Numbered from the stretch's first letter, positions 1-6,182 are shown. The stretch: DNA of 8,963 bases from Bacteroidota bacterium (GCA_947463975.1 CANHUW010000058.1:1-8963), one strand, 5' to 3'. The notes: generated by a model not told the origin, from the sequence alone. Numbers and translations: made by a program.

Positions 1-41
1 TAGCGCCGCGAGGCGTGTGGGTTCGACCCCCTCCATCCGCA
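1..41 (+). tRNA. tRNA-Leu (probable), 3' part only
   Basis: The 3' portion of a class II tRNA; the 5' half lies outside the window. Visible are a long variable-arm hairpin (GCGCC, loop GCGA, GGCGT, about 3-16), a T arm with the loop TTCGACC (22-28), the 3' acceptor strand CATCCGC (34-40) and discriminator A at 41. The long variable arm limits the identity to Leu, Ser or Tyr. The implied 5' acceptor strand GCGGATG and discriminator A fit Bacteroidota tRNA-Leu best, but the anticodon is not visible. The next bases are CAA, so the CCA end is not encoded and must be added by the CCA-adding enzyme. The T stem as aligned contains one T-T mismatch (18 with 32). Confidence 0.82.
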
Positions 42-71
42 CAATAGCCCTTTAGAAGGGTCTAATTTTAC

Positions 72-100
72 AAAAAAGGCCGGATTTGAGGCCTTTTTTT
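72..100 (+). terminator. Rho-independent terminator of the tRNA
   Basis: GGCC (78-81) pairs with GGCC (90-93) across an 8-nt loop, and the stem is extended by a run of A (72-77) facing a run of T (94-100). It starts about 30 nt after the tRNA end. The T run ends only two bases before the -7 box of tig, so termination of the tRNA and initiation of tig occupy adjacent DNA. A weaker CCC/GGG hairpin (48-50 with 58-60) lies between the tRNA and this terminator. Confidence 0.8.
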
Positions 101-102
101 AT

Positions 103-110
103 TACCTTTG
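103..110 (+). promoter_or_regulatory. Bacteroidota -7 promoter box of tig
   Basis: TACCTTTG matches the Bacteroidota primary sigma -7 consensus TAnnTTTG at all six fixed positions. No TTG sits at the usual -33 distance; the nearest one (86-88) leaves only 14 nt and lies in the loop of the preceding terminator. Transcription would begin about 5-7 nt downstream, giving a leader of roughly 30-35 nt before the ATG at 150. That leader carries a direct repeat ACTAGAAA (123-130 and 132-139). Confidence 0.75.
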
Positions 111-149
111 CCCCCCTTAAACACTAGAAAAACTAGAAATTTTTACTTT

Positions 150-1511
150 ATGGCAACAATACAAAGAAGCAACATTGCACCCTTAAATGACAAATTAACG
201 GTGACCCTAACTAAAGAAGACTACCTAAAGGGGTATGAAACAAGTTTGAAGAAGTATGCTAAAACAGCAAATATCCCAGGCTTTAGAAAAGGAATGGTGC
301 CTGCTGGCTTAATTAAAAAAATGTATGGTCAATCTGTTTTTCAAGACGAAGTGATTAAGACAGTGGAAAACGAAATGAACCAATATATTGCTAAAGAAAA
401 ATTAGAAATATTTGCGCAGCCATTACCTGTAACTTCCGAGTTTCCAGCGATGGATGTTAATCAACAAAAGGATTACACATTTGCTTTTGAAGTAGGCTTA
501 AAGCCTTCCTTCACATTAGATACAAAAGGTATCAAAGCTACTCGTTATAAGATAGAAGTAACTGACGAAATGATTCAAGCAGAAGTAGAAAGATTACAGA
601 TACGCAATGGCAATATGACTGAACCAGAAGTTGCAGAAACAGAAGAGAATGTTTTAAATGTAACTTTCATCGAGTCTGATAAATCTGGTAACGAAATTGA
701 AGGTGGATTATCTAAAGATAATTCTTTATTAATTAAATATTTTGCGCCAAAAACTAGAAAAGAATTTATTGGTAAGAAAAAAGATGATGCTGTTACAATC
801 CAAATAGGTAAAGCATTTGAGGAAAAAGAATTAGATATTATTTTGTCAGATTTAGGATTAACTAAAGATGATGCTGAAAAATACTTTAAAATATTAATTA
901 CTAAAGTAGGCATAGTAGAAAAAGCGCCTTTGGATGAAACATTATTTACAGTTACCTACCCTAATCAAACCATCACAACTGAAGCTGAATTTAGAGAAGC
1001 GATCAAAAAAGATATTGAAGGTTATTACGATCAACAAGCACGTAATCAAGTGCATGATCAAATTTATCATGCTTTAATTGACAATACTACAATGGAATTC
1101 CCGACAGCTTTCTTAAAGCGTTGGTTACAAAATGGAGGTGACAAACATAGAACAGAGGAAGAAGCAGAAAAAGAATATCCTGTATTCCAAGATCAATTAA
1201 AATGGACTTTAATCAGCACTCAATTAATTGCTGAACACAAGATTGAAGTAGGCGCAGAAGACTTGAAAGGTTTTGCTAAACAACAATTGATGAGTTATAT
1301 GGGTGGCCAATTAGGTGCATTAGGTGATAATGACCAATGGATGGAAGATTATGCTAACAGAATGATGCAGGACAGAAAATTTGTAGAAGATAGCTACCAT
1401 AGAATTAGTACGGATAAATTATTCCAAGCGGTTGAAGCTACAGTGACTGCTAAAGAAGAAAAAATAACTGCCGAAAAGTTTGCTGATAAATTACAAAATC
1501 ACAAGCACTAA
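150..1511 (+). CDS. tig: Trigger factor (ribosome-associated chaperone)
   Basis: Trigger factor binds at the ribosomal exit tunnel and shelters emerging chains. The 453-aa product is slightly longer than the E. coli protein (432 aa). The N-terminal ribosome-binding domain carries the signature GFRKGMVP (residues 44-51, family pattern GFRxGxxP). The middle FKBP-like domain (about 155-260) is present, but the stretch matching the E. coli segment GQGRMIPGFEDGIKG reads APKTRKEFIGKKK (199-211), so prolyl isomerase activity may be weak or absent. The C-terminal substrate-cradle helices follow (about 275-450). An in-frame TTG at 108 would add 14 residues, but it belongs to the -7 box and cannot be transcribed from that promoter, so the ATG at 150 is chosen. 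The gene ends in its own terminator, upstream of the clp genes with which it is usually neighbour. Confidence 0.95.
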   Translation: MATIQRSNIAPLNDKLTVTLTKEDYLKGYETSLKKYAKTANIPGFRKGMVPAGLIKKMYGQSVFQDEVIKTVENEMNQYIAKEKLEIFAQPLPVTSEFPAMDVNQQKDYTFAFEVGLKPSFTLDTKGIKATRYKIEVTDEMIQAEVERLQIRNGNMTEPEVAETEENVLNVTFIESDKSGNEIEGGLSKDNSLLIKYFAPKTRKEFIGKKKDDAVTIQIGKAFEEKELDIILSDLGLTKDDAEKYFKILITKVGIVEKAPLDETLFTVTYPNQTITTEAEFREAIKKDIEGYYDQQARNQVHDQIYHALIDNTTMEFPTAFLKRWLQNGGDKHRTEEEAEKEYPVFQDQLKWTLISTQLIAEHKIEVGAEDLKGFAKQQLMSYMGGQLGALGDNDQWMEDYANRMMQDRKFVEDSYHRISTDKLFQAVEATVTAKEEKITAEKFADKLQNHKH

Positions 1512-1534
1512 GCTTTTTTACAAGATTTATACCC

Positions 1535-1571
1535 AAAAGGCCCTTTAGAACCATCTGAAGGGCCTTTTTTT
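1535..1571 (+). terminator. Rho-independent terminator of tig
   Basis: A long hairpin of 11 consecutive pairs: GGCCCTT (1539-1545) with AAGGGCC (1558-1564), continued by TAGA (1546-1549) with TCTG (1554-1557, one T-G pair), closed by the loop ACCA. AAAA precedes it and seven T follow. It lies 24 nt after the tig stop codon and separates tig transcription from the clp operon. Confidence 0.92.
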
Positions 1572-1589
1572 ATACAATCAAGTTAAGTT

Positions 1590-1605
1590 TGGCATCCTTT
1601 TTGCT
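1590..1605 (+). promoter_or_regulatory. Possible sigma-54 (-24/-12) promoter before clpP
   Basis: TGGCATCCTTTTTGCT has GG at 1591-1592 and GC at 1603-1604, exactly 12 bases apart, as in the RpoN consensus TGGCAC-N5-TTGCW. The -24 half keeps TGGCA and the -12 half keeps TTGCT. Transcription would start near 1616, leaving a leader of about 40 nt. The match is seen directly; use by RpoN is inference, since one 16-base match can occur by chance and no activator site was recognised. Confidence 0.4.
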
Positions 1606-1626
1606 CTAGCTTAGGGGAATAGGTTT

Positions 1627-1634
1627 TACCTTTA
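1627..1634 (+). promoter_or_regulatory. Candidate -7 box of the clpP-clpP-clpX operon
   Basis: TACCTTTA matches TAnnTTTG at five of six fixed positions and shares TACCTTT with the boxes of tig and the HD gene. A TTG at 1601-1603 leaves a 23-nt spacer, the upper end of the reported range for -33/-7 pairs. The leader would be about 15 nt. This is the conventional alternative to the sigma-54-like site just upstream; the TTG is shared by both. Confidence 0.5.
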
Positions 1635-1655
1635 CTACATTAGAAAAACAAACAT

Positions 1656-2342
1656 ATGAACTTAGGAAAAGAATTCGAAAAGTACGCTGTAAAGCATAGA
1701 GGAATTAGTAGCAATACCCTGCATCAATATCAAAATAGTGTAACTAATCTTACACCCTATATTATTGAAGAGAGACCCATGAATGTGGCTAGTATGGATG
1801 TATTTAGCCGCTTAATGATGGACCGTATTATTTTCTTAGGGGAAGGCATTAATGATTATGTAGCCAATATTGTCACCGCGCAATTATTGTTCTTAGAAAG
1901 CACCGACAGAACCAAGGATATTCAAATGTATATCAATAGCCCAGGCGGAAGTGTATATGCTGGCTTAGGTATATACGACACGATGCAATTTATTAGTCCA
2001 GATGTTGCGACTATTTGTACTGGCATGGCAGCTAGTATGGGTGCAATCTTATTATGTGCCGGCGTAGAAGGAAAAAGAACTGCATTAAAGCATAGTAGAA
2101 TCATGTTACACCAACCAAGTGGCGCCATTGGTGGACAAGCAACCGATATTGAAATTACTGCTAGAGAGATTAAGAAATTGAAACATGAATTATACGAAGT
2201 GATTGCCATTCATACGCATAAAGATGCTGAAACAGTTGCCAAAGATTGTGATAGAGATTTCTGGATGACTGCTGCAGAAGGAAAGGCCTATGGATTGGTA
2301 GATGAGGTATTATTAACTAACCCACGCAAAGTGAAAAAATAA
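1656..2342 (+). CDS. clpP: ATP-dependent Clp protease proteolytic subunit (first copy)
   Basis: A serine peptidase subunit that forms the double-ring degradation chamber loaded by ClpX in the cytoplasm. The 228-aa product has the full catalytic triad: Ser127 in GMAASMGA, His152 in MLHQPSG and Asp201 in DRDFW. The oxyanion segment YINSPGGS spans 92-99. The N-terminal axial-loop region PYIIEERP (34-41) is conserved, as in typical ClpP. Before it lies a leader of about 30 residues, longer than the 14-residue propeptide of E. coli ClpP and possibly removed on assembly. The ATG at 1656 follows both promoter candidates with a short A-rich leader. The second clpP starts 6 nt after the stop codon, so the two are surely co-transcribed. 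This copy most resembles the canonical ClpP that docks with ClpX. Confidence 0.96.
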   Translation: MNLGKEFEKYAVKHRGISSNTLHQYQNSVTNLTPYIIEERPMNVASMDVFSRLMMDRIIFLGEGINDYVANIVTAQLLFLESTDRTKDIQMYINSPGGSVYAGLGIYDTMQFISPDVATICTGMAASMGAILLCAGVEGKRTALKHSRIMLHQPSGAIGGQATDIEITAREIKKLKHELYEVIAIHTHKDAETVAKDCDRDFWMTAAEGKAYGLVDEVLLTNPRKVKK

Positions 2343-2348
2343 GTATAT

Positions 2349-2972
2349 ATGATTATCAAGAACGCATTTTTAATGGAAGAAGACGACGAACCAAAAGCAG
2401 ATAAAAAAGAAGAGAGTGCTCCTAGTTTTTTAAATAGAAAGATGGAACAAATTTTCTTTGAAAAAAGAGCTATTTATTTATGGGGTCAAGTAGATGATAA
2501 ATCTGCAAAAGATATTGTAACAAAATTATTGTTATTAGACGCAGACAAACCAGGTGCTGAGATTCATTTTTATATCAATAGCCCAGGTGGTGTAGTCACT
2601 TCTGGTATGGTCATGTTTGATACAATGAACCTTATCAAAAGCCCAGTGCATACCATCTGTATGGGATTGGCAGCAAGTATGGGTTCTATTTTATTAAGCA
2701 TGGGAGAGAAAGGCAAGCGTACTATTTTTCCTCATGGCGAAGTAATGATTCACCAACCAAGTTTGGGTGGCTATTTCCAAGCAACCAGTGCAGATATAGA
2801 AATACAAGCAGAGCAAATTAGAAAAACTAAAGAATTGGGTGCTCAAATATTAGCCAAGAATTGTGGTAAAACGATGGAACAAATTATGGCAGATTTTGAT
2901 AGAGATTATTGGATGAACGCAGAAGAAGCTGTTCAATATGGTATCGTTGATAAGATTGCAAAATCTTTATAA
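2349..2972 (+). CDS. clpP: Second, divergent ClpP subunit
   Basis: A ClpP-family peptidase of 207 aa with a complete triad: Ser110 in GLAASMGS, His135 in MIHQPS and Asp186 in DRDYW; the oxyanion segment INSPGG spans 76-81. It clearly differs from the first copy. The conserved axial-loop segment (PYIIEE type) is missing, and the N terminus is instead a very acidic and lysine-rich tail (about residues 9-23) leading to SFLNRKMEQIFFEKRAIYLWG. The axial loops of ClpP help close and gate the pore and contact ClpX, so this subunit may not bind ClpX on its own. It could form a mixed double ring with the first copy (inference). A second in-frame ATG at 2373 (Met9) is a possible alternative start. It sits between clpP and clpX with gaps of 6 and 10 nt. 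Confidence 0.93.
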   Translation: MIIKNAFLMEEDDEPKADKKEESAPSFLNRKMEQIFFEKRAIYLWGQVDDKSAKDIVTKLLLLDADKPGAEIHFYINSPGGVVTSGMVMFDTMNLIKSPVHTICMGLAASMGSILLSMGEKGKRTIFPHGEVMIHQPSLGGYFQATSADIEIQAEQIRKTKELGAQILAKNCGKTMEQIMADFDRDYWMNAEEAVQYGIVDKIAKSL

Positions 2973-2982
2973 TTAAAGAAAA

Positions 2983-4224
2983 ATGAAAATGAGTAAATCG
3001 GCCACCATACATTGTTCTTTTTGCGGACGAAGCAGAGACGAGGTCAAGATTTTAATTGCAGGTCAGGAAGGACATATCTGCGAGCATTGTATTGAGCATG
3101 CTCATGAAATTATTGATAAAGAGTTTCATCAGAAAAAAGTAGATGGCAAAGCGGGTGATTTAAAAGTTCAAAAACCCATTGCTATCAAAGCTTTCTTGGA
3201 TCAATATATCATTGGACAAGATGAAGCAAAGAAAATATTATCTGTTGCCGTATACAATCACTTTAAGCGCATCAATCTCCCTACGAATACAAAGAACGAA
3301 GTGGAGATAGAAAAGAGTAATGTGATTATGATTGGCGAAACAGGTACTGGAAAAACTTTATTAGCAAAGACCATTGCTAAATTATTGAATGTTCCCTTCG
3401 CCATCGTAGACGCTACCGTATTTACAGAAGCAGGTTATGTGGGCGAAGATGTAGAGAGCATGTTGACCAGATTACTACAAAACTGCGACTACGATGTGGA
3501 AGCTGCAGAAAGAGGCATCGTATACATTGACGAGATTGACAAAATTGCTCGCAAAGGTGACAATGCCTCCATTACTAGAGATGTAAGCGGAGAAGGTGTA
3601 CAACAAGGCTTATTAAAAATGCTGGAAGGTACCGAAGTATTAGTACCCCCTCAAGGCGGAAGAAAGCATCCTGATCAAAAAATGATCAAAGTAGATACTA
3701 AGAATATTTTATTTATTTGCGGAGGTGCTTTTGATGGCATTGATAAAATCATTGCTAGAAGAATTAATACCAATGCCATTGGATTTAGTGTAAATAAAGA
3801 CGAGCAAGAATTACAAAGAAAGAATTTATTGCGTTTTGTAAATGCGCAAGACATCAAGAGCTTTGGACTAATACCTGAAATGTTAGGACGCTTACCTATT
3901 GTAACACATTTAGAACCTTTGGACGCGGAAACATTAAGAAGCATTTTAACAGAGCCTAAAAATGCCCTCATCAAACAGTACACTCATTTATTTGATATTG
4001 AAAAAATCAAATTAACCATTGATCCTGCAGTATATGATTTTATTACCTCCAAAGCAATGGAATACAAATTAGGCGCAAGAGGATTAAGAAGTATTTGTGA
4101 GAGTTTATTCACACAAGCCATGTTTGAATTACCAGGAACTGATACCAAGGAATTTCATGTTACATTAGATTATGCAAAGCAAATGTTTGATAAGAGCAAA
4201 TTGAGTGCTTTAAAAGTTGCTTAA
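2983..4224 (+). CDS. clpX: ClpX, ATP-dependent unfoldase of the Clp protease
   Basis: A hexameric AAA+ unfoldase that recognises tagged or damaged proteins and threads them into ClpP. The 413-aa product (E. coli 424) has the N-terminal zinc-binding domain with Cys11, Cys14, Cys33 and Cys36. Then come Walker A GETGTGKT (118-125), the pore-1 loop GYVGED (151-156), Walker B IVYIDEID (179-186), the RKH pore loop (227-229), the ClpP-docking IGF loop (266-268), the arginine-finger segment LGRLP (301-305) and sensor II GARGLR (364-369). All functional motifs are intact, and the IGF loop shows that it works with ClpP. The start is either the ATG at 2983 or a second one two codons later (2989); the leader is A-rich without a Shine-Dalgarno sequence. 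Confidence 0.97.
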   Translation: MKMSKSATIHCSFCGRSRDEVKILIAGQEGHICEHCIEHAHEIIDKEFHQKKVDGKAGDLKVQKPIAIKAFLDQYIIGQDEAKKILSVAVYNHFKRINLPTNTKNEVEIEKSNVIMIGETGTGKTLLAKTIAKLLNVPFAIVDATVFTEAGYVGEDVESMLTRLLQNCDYDVEAAERGIVYIDEIDKIARKGDNASITRDVSGEGVQQGLLKMLEGTEVLVPPQGGRKHPDQKMIKVDTKNILFICGGAFDGIDKIIARRINTNAIGFSVNKDEQELQRKNLLRFVNAQDIKSFGLIPEMLGRLPIVTHLEPLDAETLRSILTEPKNALIKQYTHLFDIEKIKLTIDPAVYDFITSKAMEYKLGARGLRSICESLFTQAMFELPGTDTKEFHVTLDYAKQMFDKSKLSALKVA

Positions 4225-4258
4225 AAAATTGTCTTTATAAAAATTAAAATAAAAAATT

Positions 4259-4408
4259 ATGCAAGAACTAATTGACCGTTTAGTAAAAGAAGCAGGAGTA
4301 ACTCCAGAGCAAGCAAAACAATCTATTGAAACCATTGCTGCTTTTGTGAAAGAAAAATTCCCTATGTTAGGGGGTGCTGTGAATCAAATATTCAAGAAAG
4401 CACAATAA
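4259..4408 (+). CDS. 49-aa uncharacterised small protein at the end of the clp operon
   Basis: A short reading frame with an ATG behind a purely A/T leader, 34 nt after clpX and 27 nt before the operon terminator. No promoter box was found in the gap, so it is probably transcribed with clpX. The protein starts MQELIDRLVKEAGVTPEQAK and continues as an amphipathic helix to the turn FPMLGG (34-39) and a basic end. The predicted shape is two or three short helices, with no signal peptide, membrane segment or cysteine. The pattern (helix, GVTPEQA turn, helix, glycine turn, helix) recalls short helical domains such as DUF2267/DUF2780, but I cannot assign it to a family from sequence alone. Its length, codon use like its neighbours and position between gene and terminator support a real gene. 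A role with ClpXP would be inference from context only. Confidence 0.72.
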   Translation: MQELIDRLVKEAGVTPEQAKQSIETIAAFVKEKFPMLGGAVNQIFKKAQ

Positions 4409-4430
4409 GATTTCAAAAGATAGCATAAAT

Positions 4431-4469
4431 AAAAAATCCCTCTCGATTTCTCAGGAGGGAATTTTTTTT
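4431..4469. terminator. Bidirectional terminator between clp operon and minus-strand genes
   Basis: TCCCTC (4437-4442) pairs with GAGGGA (4455-4460) across a 12-nt loop. Six A precede the stem and eight T (4462-4469) follow it after a single A, so both strands show hairpin plus T tract. It closes the plus-strand operon ending at 4408 and can also stop transcripts arriving from the minus-strand gene that ends at 4561. Confidence 0.82.
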
Positions 4470-4540
4470 AGCAAGCAATCGGGAACAAGGAATAAATTCC
4501 TAGATCCAAACTAAGCAAATTTTTTAAAAAATCAAATTTT

Positions 4541-4560
4541 TTGGATAATTCTTTGTCCAA
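4541..4560 (-). other. Stem-loop directly after the helix-hairpin-helix gene
   Basis: TTGGATAA (4541-4548) pairs with TTTGTCCA plus the final A (4553-4560) in eight pairs, one of them T-G, around the 4-nt loop TTCT. On the minus strand it abuts the stop codon of the gene at 4561-5328 and is followed by A6, then TTTGA and T6 (about 4540-4524), so it lacks an immediate T tract. It may stabilise the 3' end or terminate weakly ahead of the stronger hairpin at 4431-4469. Confidence 0.4.
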
Positions 4561-5328
4561 TTACCGAATATCAGTTCTGTTCTTCAAAAGCTTTGCCTGT
4601 TCCCTACTAAGATCAAATTGAGTTACTACATTATACCAATCCAATGTTTCACCTTGCTCATTTCTTCTGTTAATAATCTCCCATATTTCCCTCTTTTCAA
4701 ATATGCCTAAAGAAGCAAGTTGTTTATAATGCATTGTTTGCCAATGCATTTTGGGTTTTGTACCAGGATAATGATGCAGATTTTGCAGTAGTAGATGGTA
4801 TACTGAATCGGTAAGTCCATACACTTTTTTAAGTTGACTATTAGACTCAAATCCTCCCAAATAAGTCCTGTATTGGATAATTCTAGCGGCTAGATATGGC
4901 CTAATCCCTATTGCCGCTAATTGTTGACTGTCCATATGATTGATGCCAAATTTTGACAATAAGGTTCTTGCATATCTTGGCCGATCCTTTCTAAACTTGG
5001 GTGTTGAAATACGAACATATGGTAAAAGCTGTTTTAACATTGCATCAGATACACCATACCATTTTAATAAATCATCTTCTTTGTAAAATCTTCCCCCCTT
5101 TTTTCTAAATCTTGAAAGCGTACTATATTGTCTTGGAAGTATGCCTAATTTCATTGCAGCATTACTATCTAATGTATTAGGATCAAAATAAAATAATTGG
5201 AGCGTTTGTTTTTTAGCTGGAAACAAAATGGCTATGGCAGAGCTTGCAATAATACATACACCAATCACTACTATTGCTTTTAATTCTTTTTCAGAAAAAA
5301 TAAAATACGCTTTCCAATTTGATTTCAT
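4561..5328 (-). CDS. Membrane-anchored helix-hairpin-helix protein (ComEA-like repeats)
   Basis: A 255-aa protein with one N-terminal membrane segment (about residues 17-36, hydrophobic, followed by AKK) and no signal-peptidase site I can point to. The rest is built from three diverged helix-hairpin-helix units: about 48-105 (FDPNTLDS ... KKGGRF ... KWYGVSD), 127-183 (FGINHMDS ... YLGGF ... KVYGLTD) and 197-250 (most degraded). Each of the first two has the Phe-x-x-Asn-x-x-(D/S) entry and the LGI...R turn typical of ComEA-type HhH domains, which bind DNA without sequence preference. DNA binding or a role in DNA uptake is therefore possible but not shown; such proteins are common in Bacteroidota without known function. 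It follows the PhnP-like gene after 77 nt on the same strand and may be read through or have its own promoter. Confidence 0.85.
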   Translation of the reverse strand: MKSNWKAYFIFSEKELKAIVVIGVCIIASSAIAILFPAKKQTLQLFYFDPNTLDSNAAMKLGILPRQYSTLSRFRKKGGRFYKEDDLLKWYGVSDAMLKQLLPYVRISTPKFRKDRPRYARTLLSKFGINHMDSQQLAAIGIRPYLAARIIQYRTYLGGFESNSQLKKVYGLTDSVYHLLLQNLHHYPGTKPKMHWQTMHYKQLASLGIFEKREIWEIINRRNEQGETLDWYNVVTQFDLSREQAKLLKNRTDIR

Positions 5329-5352
5329 TTTATTTATTTCAACATAAATAAA
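5329..5352 (-). promoter_or_regulatory. AT palindrome and weak -7 box before the helix-hairpin-helix gene
   Basis: A perfect inverted repeat, TTTATTTAT (5329-5337) and ATAAATAAA (5344-5352) with a 6-nt centre, touches the start codon at 5328. On the minus strand 5350-5343 reads TATTTATG, one mismatch from TAnnTTTG and 14 nt from the ATG, nearly the same spacing as in the HD gene (15 nt). It may be a promoter, an operator or an mRNA hairpin over the start. Because the arms contain only A and T, chance is a serious alternative. Confidence 0.35.
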
Positions 5353-5376
5353 ATATTAGACTGTATCTACATTACG

Positions 5377-5395
5377 TATTTATACCTTATAAATA
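5377..5395. repeat. Second AT palindrome in the 77-nt intergenic gap
   Basis: TATTTATA (5377-5384) and TATAAATA (5388-5395) form a perfect inverted repeat with a 3-nt centre (CCT). It lies 11 nt past the end of the PhnP-like gene in its direction of transcription. Without G or C in the arms and without a following T tract it is a poor terminator. Together with the palindrome at 5329-5352 it could mark a regulated promoter region. Confidence 0.4.
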
Positions 5396-5405
5396 AATGG
5401 AAAAA

Positions 5406-6170
5406 TTACACAGAAAAGGTTAAGCCATCATATGCTAATTGAACTCCCTTGGGTAAACTTTTAGCTCTTTCTTCGTGCAAACCTATTTGATGACTAAAAT
5501 GCGTGAAGTATACTTGCGGCACATCCAATACATCAACCATATCCAAAGCCTGCTGTAGCGTGAAATGTGTAGGATGCGGCTCTGGCCTTAGCGCATTTAA
5601 AATTAATACTTTGGAACCCTTAATTTTTATTTGCTCTTCCTCGTCAATAAAATTGGCATCTGTGATATAAGTAAAGTCACCTATTCTAAAACCCAGTACG
5701 GGCATTTCTCTATGCATTACTTGAATAGGAATAAAGGGAATATCCCCAATGGTAAATGGTTCCTTATCGATAGTATGCAATATCATCTCTGGTAATCCAA
5801 CATCCTTTTTCTCTTCAAATGCATAATAAAAATCTCTTTTTATGGCCACCTGCGTTAATTCATTGGCATAAATATGCATGGGCTGATGAGAGAAAAAATT
5901 ATAGGGTCTTATATCATCCAATCCTGCATAATGATCTCTATGTGGATGGGTAAAAAGAACTGCATTCAACTGTGTTGTTTGTGTTCTTAGCATTTGATAC
6001 CTAAAGTCTGGTGTGGTGTCAATCACCACAGTAGTGGTCGGTGAACTAATTTTAATACTGGTTCTTAAACGCTTGTCTTTGGGATTACTTGATGTGCAAA
6101 CCGCACATTGACACCCAATTAGAGGAACTCCAGTACTGGTGCCAGATCCTAAGATGGTAATGTCAAACAA
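5406..6170 (-). CDS. PhnP-like metallo-beta-lactamase-fold hydrolase
   Basis: A 254-aa cytoplasmic hydrolase of the MBL fold, closest in pattern to PhnP phosphodiesterases and RNase Z-like enzymes. The N terminus ILGSGTSTGVPLIGCQCAVC (6-25) contains GSGTSTG and the cysteine cluster Cys20, Cys22, Cys25, which in PhnP holds a structural zinc. The dinuclear metal site is complete: THPHRDH with His75, His77, Asp79 and His80, then His153, Asp171 (YITDAN) and His224 or His227 (THFSH). PhnP itself opens a cyclic phosphodiester in phosphonate breakdown, but no phn genes are in view, so the substrate here is unknown; a cyclic phosphodiester or nucleotide is a reasonable guess. The start codon lies 12 nt after the stop of the 92-aa gene, so the two form one operon. 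Confidence 0.9.
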   Translation of the reverse strand: MFDITILGSGTSTGVPLIGCQCAVCTSSNPKDKRLRTSIKISSPTTTVVIDTTPDFRYQMLRTQTTQLNAVLFTHPHRDHYAGLDDIRPYNFFSHQPMHIYANELTQVAIKRDFYYAFEEKKDVGLPEMILHTIDKEPFTIGDIPFIPIQVMHREMPVLGFRIGDFTYITDANFIDEEEQIKIKGSKVLILNALRPEPHPTHFTLQQALDMVDVLDVPQVYFTHFSHQIGLHEERAKSLPKGVQLAYDGLTFSV

Positions 6171-6182
6171 ATTATTAAAATT

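Noticed and set aside
1..41. tRNA end as a phage or island attachment site
   Set aside because: No integrase gene, no second copy of the tRNA 3' end and no foreign-looking genes follow; the downstream gene is the housekeeping tig.
1606..1655. Possible riboswitch or leader peptide before clpP
   Set aside because: The leader is too short for a known riboswitch and contains no convincing short reading frame.
575..2209. Minus-strand reading frames at 575-913 and 1922-2209 opposite tig and clpP
   Set aside because: They lie wholly inside well-supported genes on the other strand, have no family motifs and no promoter box, and read as shadows of the coding strand.
3675..3983. Minus-strand frame opposite clpX
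   Set aside because: Fully inside the AAA+ domain coding region with no recognisable features of its own.
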